A DNA stretch of 64,000 bases, taken from assembly GCF_000719865.1 (NCBI RefSeq), contig NZ_JOID01000022.1:34491-98490 (forward strand), written 5' to 3'. Of the stretch, positions 52,641-60,756 are shown piece after piece. This stretch comes from Streptomyces albus subsp. albus. GTDB taxonomy: Bacteria; Actinomycetota; Actinomycetes; Streptomycetales; Streptomycetaceae. The notes below the pieces were generated by a model. That model saw only the letters and a program-made list of their open reading frames with translations. It made no database searches and was not told where the DNA came from. The first letter of the stretch is position 1, and each line of letters opens with the position of its first letter. The position numbers were made by a program, and so were the translations under genes.

Positions 52641-55600
52641 TCAGTAGTCGACCTGCTGCGCACGGCGGCGGATCACGGTGACCTCGTCGCGCTGGTTGCC
52701 GGTCGGGCCGTAGTAGTTGAAGGCGTACGTGAACTGGGCGTAGCCGCCGATCAGATGGGACGGCTTGAGCAGCAGCCGGGTCAGCGCGTTGTGCGTGCCG
52801 CCGCGCTTGCCGCTGACCTCGGTCCTCGGCACGTTCACCGTGCGGTCCTGGGCGTGGTACATGTACACCGTCCCCTCGGGCATCCGGTGGCTGACCACGG
52901 CCCGGGCGGCGACGACGCCGTTGCGGTTGTACGCCTCCACCCACTCGTTGTCGCGGACGCCTATGCGCTCGGCGTCGGCGGAGCTCATCCAGATCACCGG
53001 GCCGCCGCGGGACAGCGCCAGCATGTACGCGTTGTCCTGGTACTCCGAGTGGATCGACCACTTCGAGTGCGGGGTGAGATAGCGGACCGTGACCTCCGCC
53101 CGGCCCTCCTCGCCCAGGTGCTCGTCGCCGTAGTGGCGGCGGGCGTCCAGCGGCGGGCGGAACACCGGGAGCTGCTCGCCCAGTTCGGCCATCCAGTCGT
53201 GGTCGACGAAGAAGTGCTGCCGGCCGGTGAGGGTGTGCCAGGGCTTGCGCTGCTCGACGTTGATGGTGAACGGCGAGTAGCGCCGCCCGTCCGTCTCGCT
53301 GCCCGACCACTCGTACGAGGTCATGACCGCGCGCGGCTGGGTGCGGGTGTCGGCGAAGGTGATCCGCTCGCCCTCCCGCTCCGCCGAGAGATGGGCCATC
53401 TCCGTCCCCGTCCGCTCCTCCAGGGCGCGGAAACCCTCGGTGGCGAGGCGGCCGTTGGTGGTGCCGGAGAGGGCGAGGATCGCCTCGCACATGTGGGAGG
53501 CGGTGGCCAGCGACGGCCGGCCGTCGGCCGCGCCGCCGCGCACCGCGCCGTTGCGCCGCCGCAGCTCGCCGATCTCGCGGTTGGGATGGACGGTGACGCC
53601 CTTGGTGGTGGTGCCCAGGGTGTCCAGCAGCGGGCCGACCGCGCGCATCTTGTCGGCCACCGCCGCGTAGTCGCGCTCGATCGTCACCAGCTTGGGCATG
53701 GTGCGCCCGGGCACCGGCTCGCAGGCGCCCGTCTTCCAGTCCCGCACGATGCCGCCGGGCTGCGCCAGCTCGTCCGGGGTGTCGTGGGTGAGCGGCACCG
53801 CGAGGACGTCGGTACGGGTCCCCAGGTGGTCCTTCGCCAGTTCGCTGAACCGGTCGGCGATGGTCAGGAACGTGTCGTAGTCGGTCCTGGCCTGCCAGGG
53901 CGGGGAGATGGCGGGGGTGAAGGCGTGCACGAAGGGGTGCATGTCCGTGCTGGACAGGTCGTCCTTCTCGTACCAGGTCGCCGCCGGCAGCACGACGTCG
54001 GAGAAGAGGCCGGTGGAGGTCAGCCGGAAGTCCACCGAGACCATCAGGTCGAGCTTGCCCTCCGGGGCCTCCTCGTGCCACGTCACCTCCTCCGGGCGGC
54101 CCTCGGGCGGGGTCTCCGCGGAGCGCACCGCGGAGTCCGCGCCCAGCAGGTGGCGGAGGAAGTACTCGTTGCCCTTGCCGGAGGAGCCCAGCAGATTGGC
54201 CCGCCAGACGGTGAGGACGCGCGGGAAGTTGGCCGGGTCGTCCGGGTCCTCCGCCGCGAACTTGAGCTTGCCGGACTTGAGCTGGTCCACCACGTGGGCG
54301 GGGACGTCGCGCCCGGCGGCCTTCGCCTCGTCGGCGAGGTCGAGCGGGTTGCGGTCGAACGCCGGGTGGCCCGGGGTCCAGCCCATCCGCACCGCCTGGG
54401 CGAGGCAGTCGGCGAACGCCCGGCCGGCGAACCGGCCCTCGCCGAGCGGCGAGGAGAGCTCCTCCGGCCCGAACGCCTCGTACCGCCACTGGTCGGTGTT
54501 CATGTACCAGTAGGAGGTGCCGGTCATGTGCCGGGTCGGCCGCTGCCAGTCGAAGGCGAACGCCAGGTGCTGCAGCCCGGTGACCGGGCGGACCTTCTCC
54601 TGACCGACGTAGTGCGCCCAGCCGCCGCCGTTGACTCCCTGGCAGCCGGTCATCGTGGTGAGCGCCAGGAACGCCCGGTAGATGGTGTCGGAGTGGAACC
54701 AGTGGTTCGTCCCCGCCCCCATGGCGATCATCGAACGGCCCTCGGTGCGCTCCGCGTTGCGGGCGAACTCCCGCGCGATGCGCGCCGCCTGCACGGCCGG
54801 CACCGAGGTGACCGTCTCCTGCCAGGCGGGGGTGTACGGCTCGGAGGCGTCCTCGTAACCGGTGGGCCAGCGGCCGGGCAGGCCCTCGCGGCGCACGCCG
54901 TACTGGGCGAGCATCAGGTCGAAGACGGTCGTCACCAGCCGCCCGCCGACCCGGCGCACCGGGACCCCGCGGACCATCGAGGAGCCGCCCTCGGTCGCGC
55001 CCTCGTCGAAGCGCGGCAGGGACACCTCCACCCGGTCCTCGGCGCGGTCCTGCAGGGTGAGCGCGGGCACCGTGTCGCCCAGCTCCAGATTCCACTTGCC
55101 CTTGCCCTGCTCGCCCCAGCGGAAGCCGAGCGAGCCGCCGGGGACCACCGGCTCCCCGGTCGTCTCGTCCAGCAGCACGGTCTTGAACTCGGGGTGCTCC
55201 CCGCCCTCGCCGAGGTCGGCGGCGGTCAGGAAGCGGCCCGGCACCAGGGAGCCGTCCCCGTGCTCGCGCAGCGTGATCAGGAACGGGGCGTCGGTGTAAC
55301 GGCGCATGTAGTCGCGGAAGTACGGCACCTCGCGGTCGACGAGGAACTCCTTCAGGACCACATGCCCCATCGCCATGGCCAGGGCGCCGTCGGTGCCCGG
55401 GTGCGGGGCCAGCCACTCGTCGGCGTGCTTGACGTTGTCCGCGTAGTCGGGGGCGACCGCCACCACCTTGGTGCCCCGGTAGCGGACCTCGGTGAGGAAG
55501 TGCGCGTCGGGCGTGCGGGTGACGGGGATGTTGGAGCCCCACATCACGAGATAGCCGGCGTTCCACCAGTCGGCGGCCTCCGGGACGTCCGTCTGGTCGC

Positions 55601-56339
55601 CGAAGGACTGCGGGGACGCGATCGGCAGATCGGCGTACCAGTCGTAGAACGAGAGCAGCGTGCCGCCGATCAGCGACAGGAAGCGGGTGCCCGCGGCGAA
55701 GGACGCCATGGACATCGCGGGGATCGGGGAGAAGCCGGCGGTGCGGTCCGGACCGTAGGTCTTGACGGTGTGCACATGGGCGGCGGCGATCAGCTCCGCC
55801 ACCTCGTCCCAGTCGGCGCGCACGAGCCCGCCCTTGCCCCGCGCCCGCTTGTACGCCCGCGCCTTCGCCGGGTCCCCGGTGATCTCCGCCCAGGCGGCCA
55901 CCGGGTCGCCGAGGCGCTTCCGGGCCTCCCGCCACATCGTCAGCAGCGTGCCGCGGACGTACGGGTAGCGGACCCGGCTGGGGGAGTAGGTGTACCAGGA
56001 GAACGAGGCGCCGCGCGGGCAGCCCCGCGGCTCGTACTCGGGGCAGTCCGCGCCGATCGACGGGTAGTCGGTCGCCTGGTGCTCCCAGGTGATCAGCCCT
56101 TCCTTGACATAGACCATCCAGGAGCAGGAGCCGGTGCAGTTGACCCCGTGGGTGGAGCGCACCACCTTGTCGTGCGCCCAGCGGCCCCGGTAGAAGTCCT
56201 CCCACCGGGGGTCGTTCTCGCCGTACACCGCCCGCCCGTCCGCGGACACCTCACCGCGCGTCAGCAGCCGCCGTGCGGACAGGGGCCAGTTGCGGCCGGG
56301 GGCGTCGCCGCCGGAGTCTGCGGTTCTCTCGTTCGCCAT
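52641..56339 (-). CDS. narG: Respiratory nitrate reductase alpha subunit NarG
   Basis: A 1232-residue molybdopterin enzyme reducing nitrate to nitrite. The [4Fe-4S] FS0 ligands His64, Cys68, Cys72 and Cys107 have the same 35-residue spacing as E. coli NarG. The FYDWYADLPIASP segment matches the region that supplies the Mo-coordinating Asp in E. coli, and MWGSNIPVTRTPDAHF follows. No Tat signal is seen, as expected for a cytoplasm-facing NarG. The ATG has no convincing Shine-Dalgarno sequence; a DosR-like box is centred about 44 bases upstream, fitting a leaderless mRNA activated at the -35 region. Confidence 0.96.
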   Translation of the reverse strand: MANERTADSGGDAPGRNWPLSARRLLTRGEVSADGRAVYGENDPRWEDFYRGRWAHDKVVRSTHGVNCTGSCSWMVYVKEGLITWEHQATDYPSIGADCPEYEPRGCPRGASFSWYTYSPSRVRYPYVRGTLLTMWREARKRLGDPVAAWAEITGDPAKARAYKRARGKGGLVRADWDEVAELIAAAHVHTVKTYGPDRTAGFSPIPAMSMASFAAGTRFLSLIGGTLLSFYDWYADLPIASPQSFGDQTDVPEAADWWNAGYLVMWGSNIPVTRTPDAHFLTEVRYRGTKVVAVAPDYADNVKHADEWLAPHPGTDGALAMAMGHVVLKEFLVDREVPYFRDYMRRYTDAPFLITLREHGDGSLVPGRFLTAADLGEGGEHPEFKTVLLDETTGEPVVPGGSLGFRWGEQGKGKWNLELGDTVPALTLQDRAEDRVEVSLPRFDEGATEGGSSMVRGVPVRRVGGRLVTTVFDLMLAQYGVRREGLPGRWPTGYEDASEPYTPAWQETVTSVPAVQAARIAREFARNAERTEGRSMIAMGAGTNHWFHSDTIYRAFLALTTMTGCQGVNGGGWAHYVGQEKVRPVTGLQHLAFAFDWQRPTRHMTGTSYWYMNTDQWRYEAFGPEELSSPLGEGRFAGRAFADCLAQAVRMGWTPGHPAFDRNPLDLADEAKAAGRDVPAHVVDQLKSGKLKFAAEDPDDPANFPRVLTVWRANLLGSSGKGNEYFLRHLLGADSAVRSAETPPEGRPEEVTWHEEAPEGKLDLMVSVDFRLTSTGLFSDVVLPAATWYEKDDLSSTDMHPFVHAFTPAISPPWQARTDYDTFLTIADRFSELAKDHLGTRTDVLAVPLTHDTPDELAQPGGIVRDWKTGACEPVPGRTMPKLVTIERDYAAVADKMRAVGPLLDTLGTTTKGVTVHPNREIGELRRRNGAVRGGAADGRPSLATASHMCEAILALSGTTNGRLATEGFRALEERTGTEMAHLSAEREGERITFADTRTQPRAVMTSYEWSGSETDGRRYSPFTINVEQRKPWHTLTGRQHFFVDHDWMAELGEQLPVFRPPLDARRHYGDEHLGEEGRAEVTVRYLTPHSKWSIHSEYQDNAYMLALSRGGPVIWMSSADAERIGVRDNEWVEAYNRNGVVAARAVVSHRMPEGTVYMYHAQDRTVNVPRTEVSGKRGGTHNALTRLLLKPSHLIGGYAQFTYAFNYYGPTGNQRDEVTVIRRRAQQVDY

Positions 56340-56376
56340 GACCCAGAAGCTAGATCGCGGAGAGCCGTCCCCATCA

Positions 56377-56390
56377 GGGCCGATGGTCCC
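56377..56390 (-). promoter_or_regulatory. DosR/DevR-like box, nar operon promoter
   Basis: Read on the minus strand: GGGACCATCGGCCC, one mismatch from a perfect palindrome and almost the same as the box before the alcohol dehydrogenase gene. Its centre is 44 bases upstream of the narG ATG, where an activator overlapping the -35 element of a leaderless promoter would bind. Confidence 0.65.
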
Positions 56391-56452
56391 CCCGGAACGT
56401 CCGGTAGGTCCTCCGGCACGGGCCCGGCCGGGCCCGATGGCACGGTGCGGAG

Positions 56453-56466
56453 AGGACCAAGGTCCC
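56453..56466 (+). promoter_or_regulatory. DosR/DevR-like box, radical SAM promoter
   Basis: AGGACCAAGGTCCC: inner palindrome GGACCAAGGTCC minus its centre symmetry, with one mismatch at the first base of the 14-base core, about 91 bases upstream of the radical SAM gene ATG. Together with the site 76 bases away it suggests co-activation of the divergent nar and radical SAM genes. Confidence 0.5.
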
Positions 56467-56550
56467 GGTCGGCGATCCCCGGACGGCCGCCGCCGCGGGA
56501 GGCGGACGGTGCGCATGCTGGAGCGGATGCCACTCAGGAGGGACCGAACC

Positions 56551-57843
56551 ATGACCGATCACGGACCGGCCGGCGGCAGCATGCCCGGCACCGCACCGGC
56601 CGGCGGGGCGGATACGGCCGCCGCGCCGGCACCCGGCCGCGCTCCGGCGCGCGGGCCGCGCGCGCTCCGCAGACAGCACCAGAACGTCGCCGAGCGGCCG
56701 TTCATCGTGATCTGGGAGTCCACCCGGGCCTGCCCGCTGGCCTGTCTGCACTGCCGCGCCGAGGCCGTCACCCGGCGCAACCCCGGTGAGCTGGACACCG
56801 CCGGGGCCGAGGACCTGCTGCGCCAGGTGGCCGCGTTCGGCCGCCCGGCACCGCTGTTCGTCATCACCGGCGGCGACCCCTTCCAGCGGCCCGACCTGCG
56901 GCATCTCGTCGCGTACGGCACCTCGCTCGGCGTACCGGTGGCCGTCTCGCCGTCCGGCACGCCGACCCTGACGCCGGAGAACCTGGCCGGGCTGCGCGAG
57001 GCGGGCTGCACGGGCCTCTCGCTCAGCCTGGACGGCTCCACCGCCGAACGGCACGACGGCTTCCGCGGCGTGCCCGGCGTGTACCGGTGGACCCTGGACG
57101 CCTGGGACGAGGCGCGCCGCCTCGGGATGAAGGTGCAGATCAACACCACGGTCAACCGCGGCAATCTGGACGACCTCCCGGACATCGTCCGGCTCGTCCG
57201 GGAGCACGGGGCGATGCTGTGGAGCGCCTTCTTCCTGGTGCCCACCGGGCGCGGCCGGCTGCTGGACGCCCTGACCCCGCAGGAGGCCGAGGACGTCCTC
57301 AACTTCGTGTACGACGTGGGCCTCACCGTGCCCGCCAAGACCACCGAGGCGCACCACTTCCGCCGGGTGGTGCTCCAGCGCCGCATCCTGGAGGCCCGGG
57401 GCGCCGACCACGTGCCCGCGCTGCGGCTCGGCCCGCTCTACGAGAAGCTGCGCGCCCGCGCCGGTGAACTCGGCCTGCACACGGCCGTCCGCAACGCCCG
57501 CCGGCCGCCGCTGGACGTCAACGCGGGGCGCGGCTTCGTCTTCGTCTCGCATCTGGGGACGGTTCACCCCAGCGGCTTCCTGCCGCTGGGCGCGGGCAGC
57601 GTGCGGGAGCGCCAACTCAGCGAGATCTACCGGGAGTCCGAGCTCTTCACCGGCCTGCGCGACCCGGACCGGCTCGGCGGCCGGTGCGGCCGGTGCGAGT
57701 TCCGCACCGTCTGCGGCGGCTCCCGCTCCCGTGCGTACGGCGTCACCGACGACCCGTACGCCGAGGAACCCTGGTGCGGCTATCAGCCGGGTTCCTTCCC
57801 CTACCAGGAGGAACTGGCGGAACTGCTGCCCGGGGCCCGCTGA
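56551..57843 (+). CDS. Radical SAM/SPASM protein (TIGR04053-like)
   Basis: A 430-residue radical SAM enzyme. The cluster motif is Cys61-x3-Cys65-x2-Cys68 (RACPLACLHC), then the GGDP SAM motif in LFVITGGDPFQRPDL and LSLSLDGSTAERHDGFRG. The C-terminal SPASM-type region has RCGRCEFRTVCGGSRSRAYG and PWCGY for auxiliary [4Fe-4S] clusters. It resembles the heme-biosynthesis-like Ahb/NirJ group and a poorly characterised family named TIGR04053. It may modify haem or a cofactor needed for nitrogen-oxide respiration, but no haem d1 enzyme is present. An excellent ribosome-binding site (CAGGAGGGA) precedes the ATG. It is divergent from narG. Confidence 0.88.
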   Translation: MTDHGPAGGSMPGTAPAGGADTAAAPAPGRAPARGPRALRRQHQNVAERPFIVIWESTRACPLACLHCRAEAVTRRNPGELDTAGAEDLLRQVAAFGRPAPLFVITGGDPFQRPDLRHLVAYGTSLGVPVAVSPSGTPTLTPENLAGLREAGCTGLSLSLDGSTAERHDGFRGVPGVYRWTLDAWDEARRLGMKVQINTTVNRGNLDDLPDIVRLVREHGAMLWSAFFLVPTGRGRLLDALTPQEAEDVLNFVYDVGLTVPAKTTEAHHFRRVVLQRRILEARGADHVPALRLGPLYEKLRARAGELGLHTAVRNARRPPLDVNAGRGFVFVSHLGTVHPSGFLPLGAGSVRERQLSEIYRESELFTGLRDPDRLGGRCGRCEFRTVCGGSRSRAYGVTDDPYAEEPWCGYQPGSFPYQEELAELLPGAR

Positions 57844-57856
57844 GGCGGGGCGGCGG

Positions 57857-57920
57857 CCCGGACGGCGACGGGGCGGTACGCGCGGGTGCTCCGCGCGGAC
57901 CGCCCCGTCGCGCGTCCGGG
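57857..57920. terminator. Long hairpin between convergent radical SAM and NirK-fusion genes
   Basis: Three nested stems: CCCGGACG (57857-57864) with 57913-57920, GACGGGGCGGT (57867-57877) with 57899-57909, and GCGCGG (57880-57885) with CCGCGC (57891-57896), around a five-base loop. It should act in both directions. Confidence 0.88.
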
Positions 57921-58005
57921 AGACGTCCGGGCCGCGCTCGGAGCCGCGGGCGCGCGTGCCGGTGCGGGGCCGCCCCGGACCGGGCGGCCCCGCGTGGCCG
58001 GCCGG

Positions 58006-60756
58006 TCAGCGGCGGACCTCGAACACCCCGTGGGCGCCCCGCTCGGCATCCGTCATCCGGTGCGAGACGAAGGGGTAGCTGCCCTCCTCGGGGAAGGTCA
58101 GTTCGACGAAGCCACCCGAGGCGGGGGCGAGGCCGAGGACCTGGGCGCCGCCCTTCCCCGGGTCGTCCGGCCGCAGGCGGTAACTCCCCTCCTCGTACAG
58201 GGTGTCGAACTGGCCGCCGACGACGTGGAAGGCGGTGTCCCGGTTCGGTCCGGCCGCCAGCACCCAGACGCGCACCCGTTCGCCGACGCGCGCCGTGAGC
58301 GGATCGTGGTCGTACTGGCTCGCGTAGCCGTTGAAGACGACCGCGTCCGGCTTCTCCGCCGCGATCTTCGCCGCGTCGGCGGTGCCGCCCTGGGCGCCGA
58401 GGTACAGCTCCGACTGCACCAGCAGATACTCGCGGTCCACCTCCGGCAGGTCCGGCGGGTCGATCACCACGGCACCGAACATGCCGTTGGCGATGTGCGT
58501 GGACATGGGCATCGTCGAGCAGTGGTACATCCACACCCCGCTGCGCTTCGCCGTGAAGCGGTACGTCAGCTTCTCGCCGGGCTGGATGGTGCGCATCGGC
58601 CGGTCCGGGGCCAGCGCCCCGGCGTGGAAGTCGACCGAGTGCCCGATCGAGCCGTCGTTGACGAGCGTGATCTCGAAGACGTCACCGACCCGTCCGCGCA
58701 GGACGGGGCCGGGCGCGGTGCCGCCGAAGGTCCACAGCGTCTGCCGGACCCCCGGTGCCACTTCCCGTTCGGTCTCCTGGACGGTGAGCGTGCGCCGGTG
58801 GGTGCGGGGTTCCGGCCCGCGGGCGGCGGGTGGGAGGGCGGCGTCCCGGGCCTCGAAGCCCTCGGCGGGCTCCGCCATGGGGTCGAAGTCCCGCGCGGCA
58901 CCGTCCGCGTTCGCGTCCGCTCCGCCCGGTGTGTGCCCGGCGTGGCCGGAGCCCGCGGGGTCGCCGGCGTCCTCCGGGCCGGCGGCGGTGTCCTCGCCGC
59001 CGGTGCCGCCGCCCGTGACGTTCACGGCGAACACCATGCCCATCTGGCGGTGCCCCACCACCGAGCACCAGCCCTCCAGATCGCGGCCGACGACCCCCGC
59101 GTCGAGCGTCTCCCGGTCGCCCGGCGCGAGCCGCCCGGTGCGCTTGCCGGACTCCAGCACCAGGTCGTGCTGGTCGGTCCCGGTGTTGCGGAACTCCACC
59201 ACGAGGCGGTCCCCGGCGGGGACGTCGACGGTGCCGGGGGAGAACCGCATGTTCTTCACGGTCACCTCGACGGTGGTGGTGTTCCCCGTGGGCGTGACCT
59301 CGCCCCCGTCCTCGGTCGCCGACGGGGAGCCGGCGAGCACCGGCAGCGAACGGGTGTCCAGTGCCGCGCCCCCCGCCACGGCCAGCACCACGACGGCCAG
59401 CCCGGCCGCCACCCCGCCGAGCAGCCGGTGCCGGTCCGGGCCGGCGGGCGGCCCGGGGAGCGGCCCGGGAGCGGGCGCGGACCCGTCCGGAGCGGGGGAG
59501 CGGCGGGCCTTCCGGCTCCGCAGCACCGTACGGACGAGCAGCACGAGGAAGTGCACCAGCACCCACAGCAACACCATCGAACAGACGACCCGGACGGTCG
59601 AGGGCACCGGCAGCAGGCACAGCAGCAGCGACAGATTGCCCGCGGTGAGCCGGGCCGGCCAGGCGCCCTCCAGACCGGCGGTGGCCGTCCGCACGGCCGC
59701 CGGCCCGCCGCCGAGGACCACCGGGACCAGGAAGCTCAGCGCGCCCAGCAGCACCTGCGCGATCCACCCGGCGGCGAGCGGGGCGGTCAGCGAGGGCGTG
59801 CGCTCCACGACGACGGCCCACGACGGAGCCGTGACCAGCACGGCCGCCAGCGCCGCCAGGGACCCGGCCAGCCAAACGCACCCGAGCGCCACCGACCAGG
59901 GGGCGAAGGCGCGCGGCGGCTTCACCCGGGCCTCGCGCAGCCACGGCGCCCCCGCGCGCACCAGCCCGGCCGCGTACAGGAGCACACCGGCCGCGGCGGC
60001 CGGCGGCGGGCCGGCCAGCGCCGCGGCCACCGCCAGCGCCAGTCCGGCGACGAGCACGGGCAGCGCCCGCCGCGCGGCCCGCTCCGCTCCGTCGGCCACC
60101 CGGGTGCGCAGCATGGTCGGCCAGAGGGTGATCAGTGTCCCGGCGATGGTGAGCCCCACCCAGCCGAGCAGATTGACGAACTCGTGCGCCACCAGCAGCC
60201 GCGCGGTGAGCTCGCCCGAGTAGCCGCCGCGCGCCATGAGAACGCCCAGGACGGCGCCCGCGGGCAGCAACGACGAGGCGGCGACGTAGTAGCGCACCGT
60301 CATGGAGAACCGCGCGGGCAGCGCCCGCTTGAGCAGCCGCACCAGCCACACCGCGTGCGTCAGCACGGCGGCCCCGACCGCGCCGCCGCCCGCGAGGACC
60401 ACCGGCCACAGCCCGGCCACCATCCCGGCGACCACGGCGACCGCCCCCGCGTTGAGCACACCCAGCCGCCACGCCGCCGGAGCGCCCCGGTCGGCCTCGG
60501 GCAGCCGCAGCACCGACGCCGCGAAGTGCCCGGACCAGATGACGATCGCGTTGCTGACCGCGCCGAGCAGCAGCAGATGCACCAGCAGCCAGCGGGCCAC
60601 CGGGACGAAGGGGTGCACGAGCACCCCGACGACGAACAGCCCGAGCCAGCCGGCCACGACGGCGTTCACCCCGAGATGCCAGGAGGCACGGGCGGAGGGG
60701 CCCGCCGGTGAGGTGGGCGGCCGGCCGGGCGACGGGGGAGAGGAGAGCAGAGTCAC
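58006..60756 (-). CDS. nirK: Membrane-anchored three-cupredoxin copper nitrite reductase fusion
   Basis: A 916-residue fusion. Residues 1-415 are an integral membrane module of about ten helices with conserved His residues (LVHLLLLGAVSNAIVIWSGH, LLVAHEFVNLLGWVGLTIAG). After one more helix (about 437-458), a cupredoxin (about 490-590) has type-1 copper ligands in TDQHDLVLE and GWCSVVGHRQMGM. A two-domain NirK follows (about 640-916): HSVDFHAG (type-1/type-2 His and catalytic Asp), MYHCSTMPMSTHIANGM (type-2 His, type-1 Cys, His, Met) and the second-domain His residues in FHVVGGQFD and FVSHRMTDAERGAHG. It reduces nitrite to NO. The membrane part and cupredoxin may feed electrons from quinol. The GTG overlaps the stop of the NnrS-like gene. 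Confidence 0.85.
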   Translation of the reverse strand: MTLLSSPPSPGRPPTSPAGPSARASWHLGVNAVVAGWLGLFVVGVLVHPFVPVARWLLVHLLLLGAVSNAIVIWSGHFAASVLRLPEADRGAPAAWRLGVLNAGAVAVVAGMVAGLWPVVLAGGGAVGAAVLTHAVWLVRLLKRALPARFSMTVRYYVAASSLLPAGAVLGVLMARGGYSGELTARLLVAHEFVNLLGWVGLTIAGTLITLWPTMLRTRVADGAERAARRALPVLVAGLALAVAAALAGPPPAAAAGVLLYAAGLVRAGAPWLREARVKPPRAFAPWSVALGCVWLAGSLAALAAVLVTAPSWAVVVERTPSLTAPLAAGWIAQVLLGALSFLVPVVLGGGPAAVRTATAGLEGAWPARLTAGNLSLLLCLLPVPSTVRVVCSMVLLWVLVHFLVLLVRTVLRSRKARRSPAPDGSAPAPGPLPGPPAGPDRHRLLGGVAAGLAVVVLAVAGGAALDTRSLPVLAGSPSATEDGGEVTPTGNTTTVEVTVKNMRFSPGTVDVPAGDRLVVEFRNTGTDQHDLVLESGKRTGRLAPGDRETLDAGVVGRDLEGWCSVVGHRQMGMVFAVNVTGGGTGGEDTAAGPEDAGDPAGSGHAGHTPGGADANADGAARDFDPMAEPAEGFEARDAALPPAARGPEPRTHRRTLTVQETEREVAPGVRQTLWTFGGTAPGPVLRGRVGDVFEITLVNDGSIGHSVDFHAGALAPDRPMRTIQPGEKLTYRFTAKRSGVWMYHCSTMPMSTHIANGMFGAVVIDPPDLPEVDREYLLVQSELYLGAQGGTADAAKIAAEKPDAVVFNGYASQYDHDPLTARVGERVRVWVLAAGPNRDTAFHVVGGQFDTLYEEGSYRLRPDDPGKGGAQVLGLAPASGGFVELTFPEEGSYPFVSHRMTDAERGAHGVFEVRR

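Noticed and set aside
52413..56789. A 1458-codon plus-strand frame opposite narG and narH
   Set aside because: NarG and NarH motifs are unambiguous on the minus strand; this frame is their mirror.
57886..60711. A 941-codon plus-strand frame opposite the NirK fusion
   Set aside because: His/Arg/Gly-rich antisense shadow; the minus-strand copper sites are complete.
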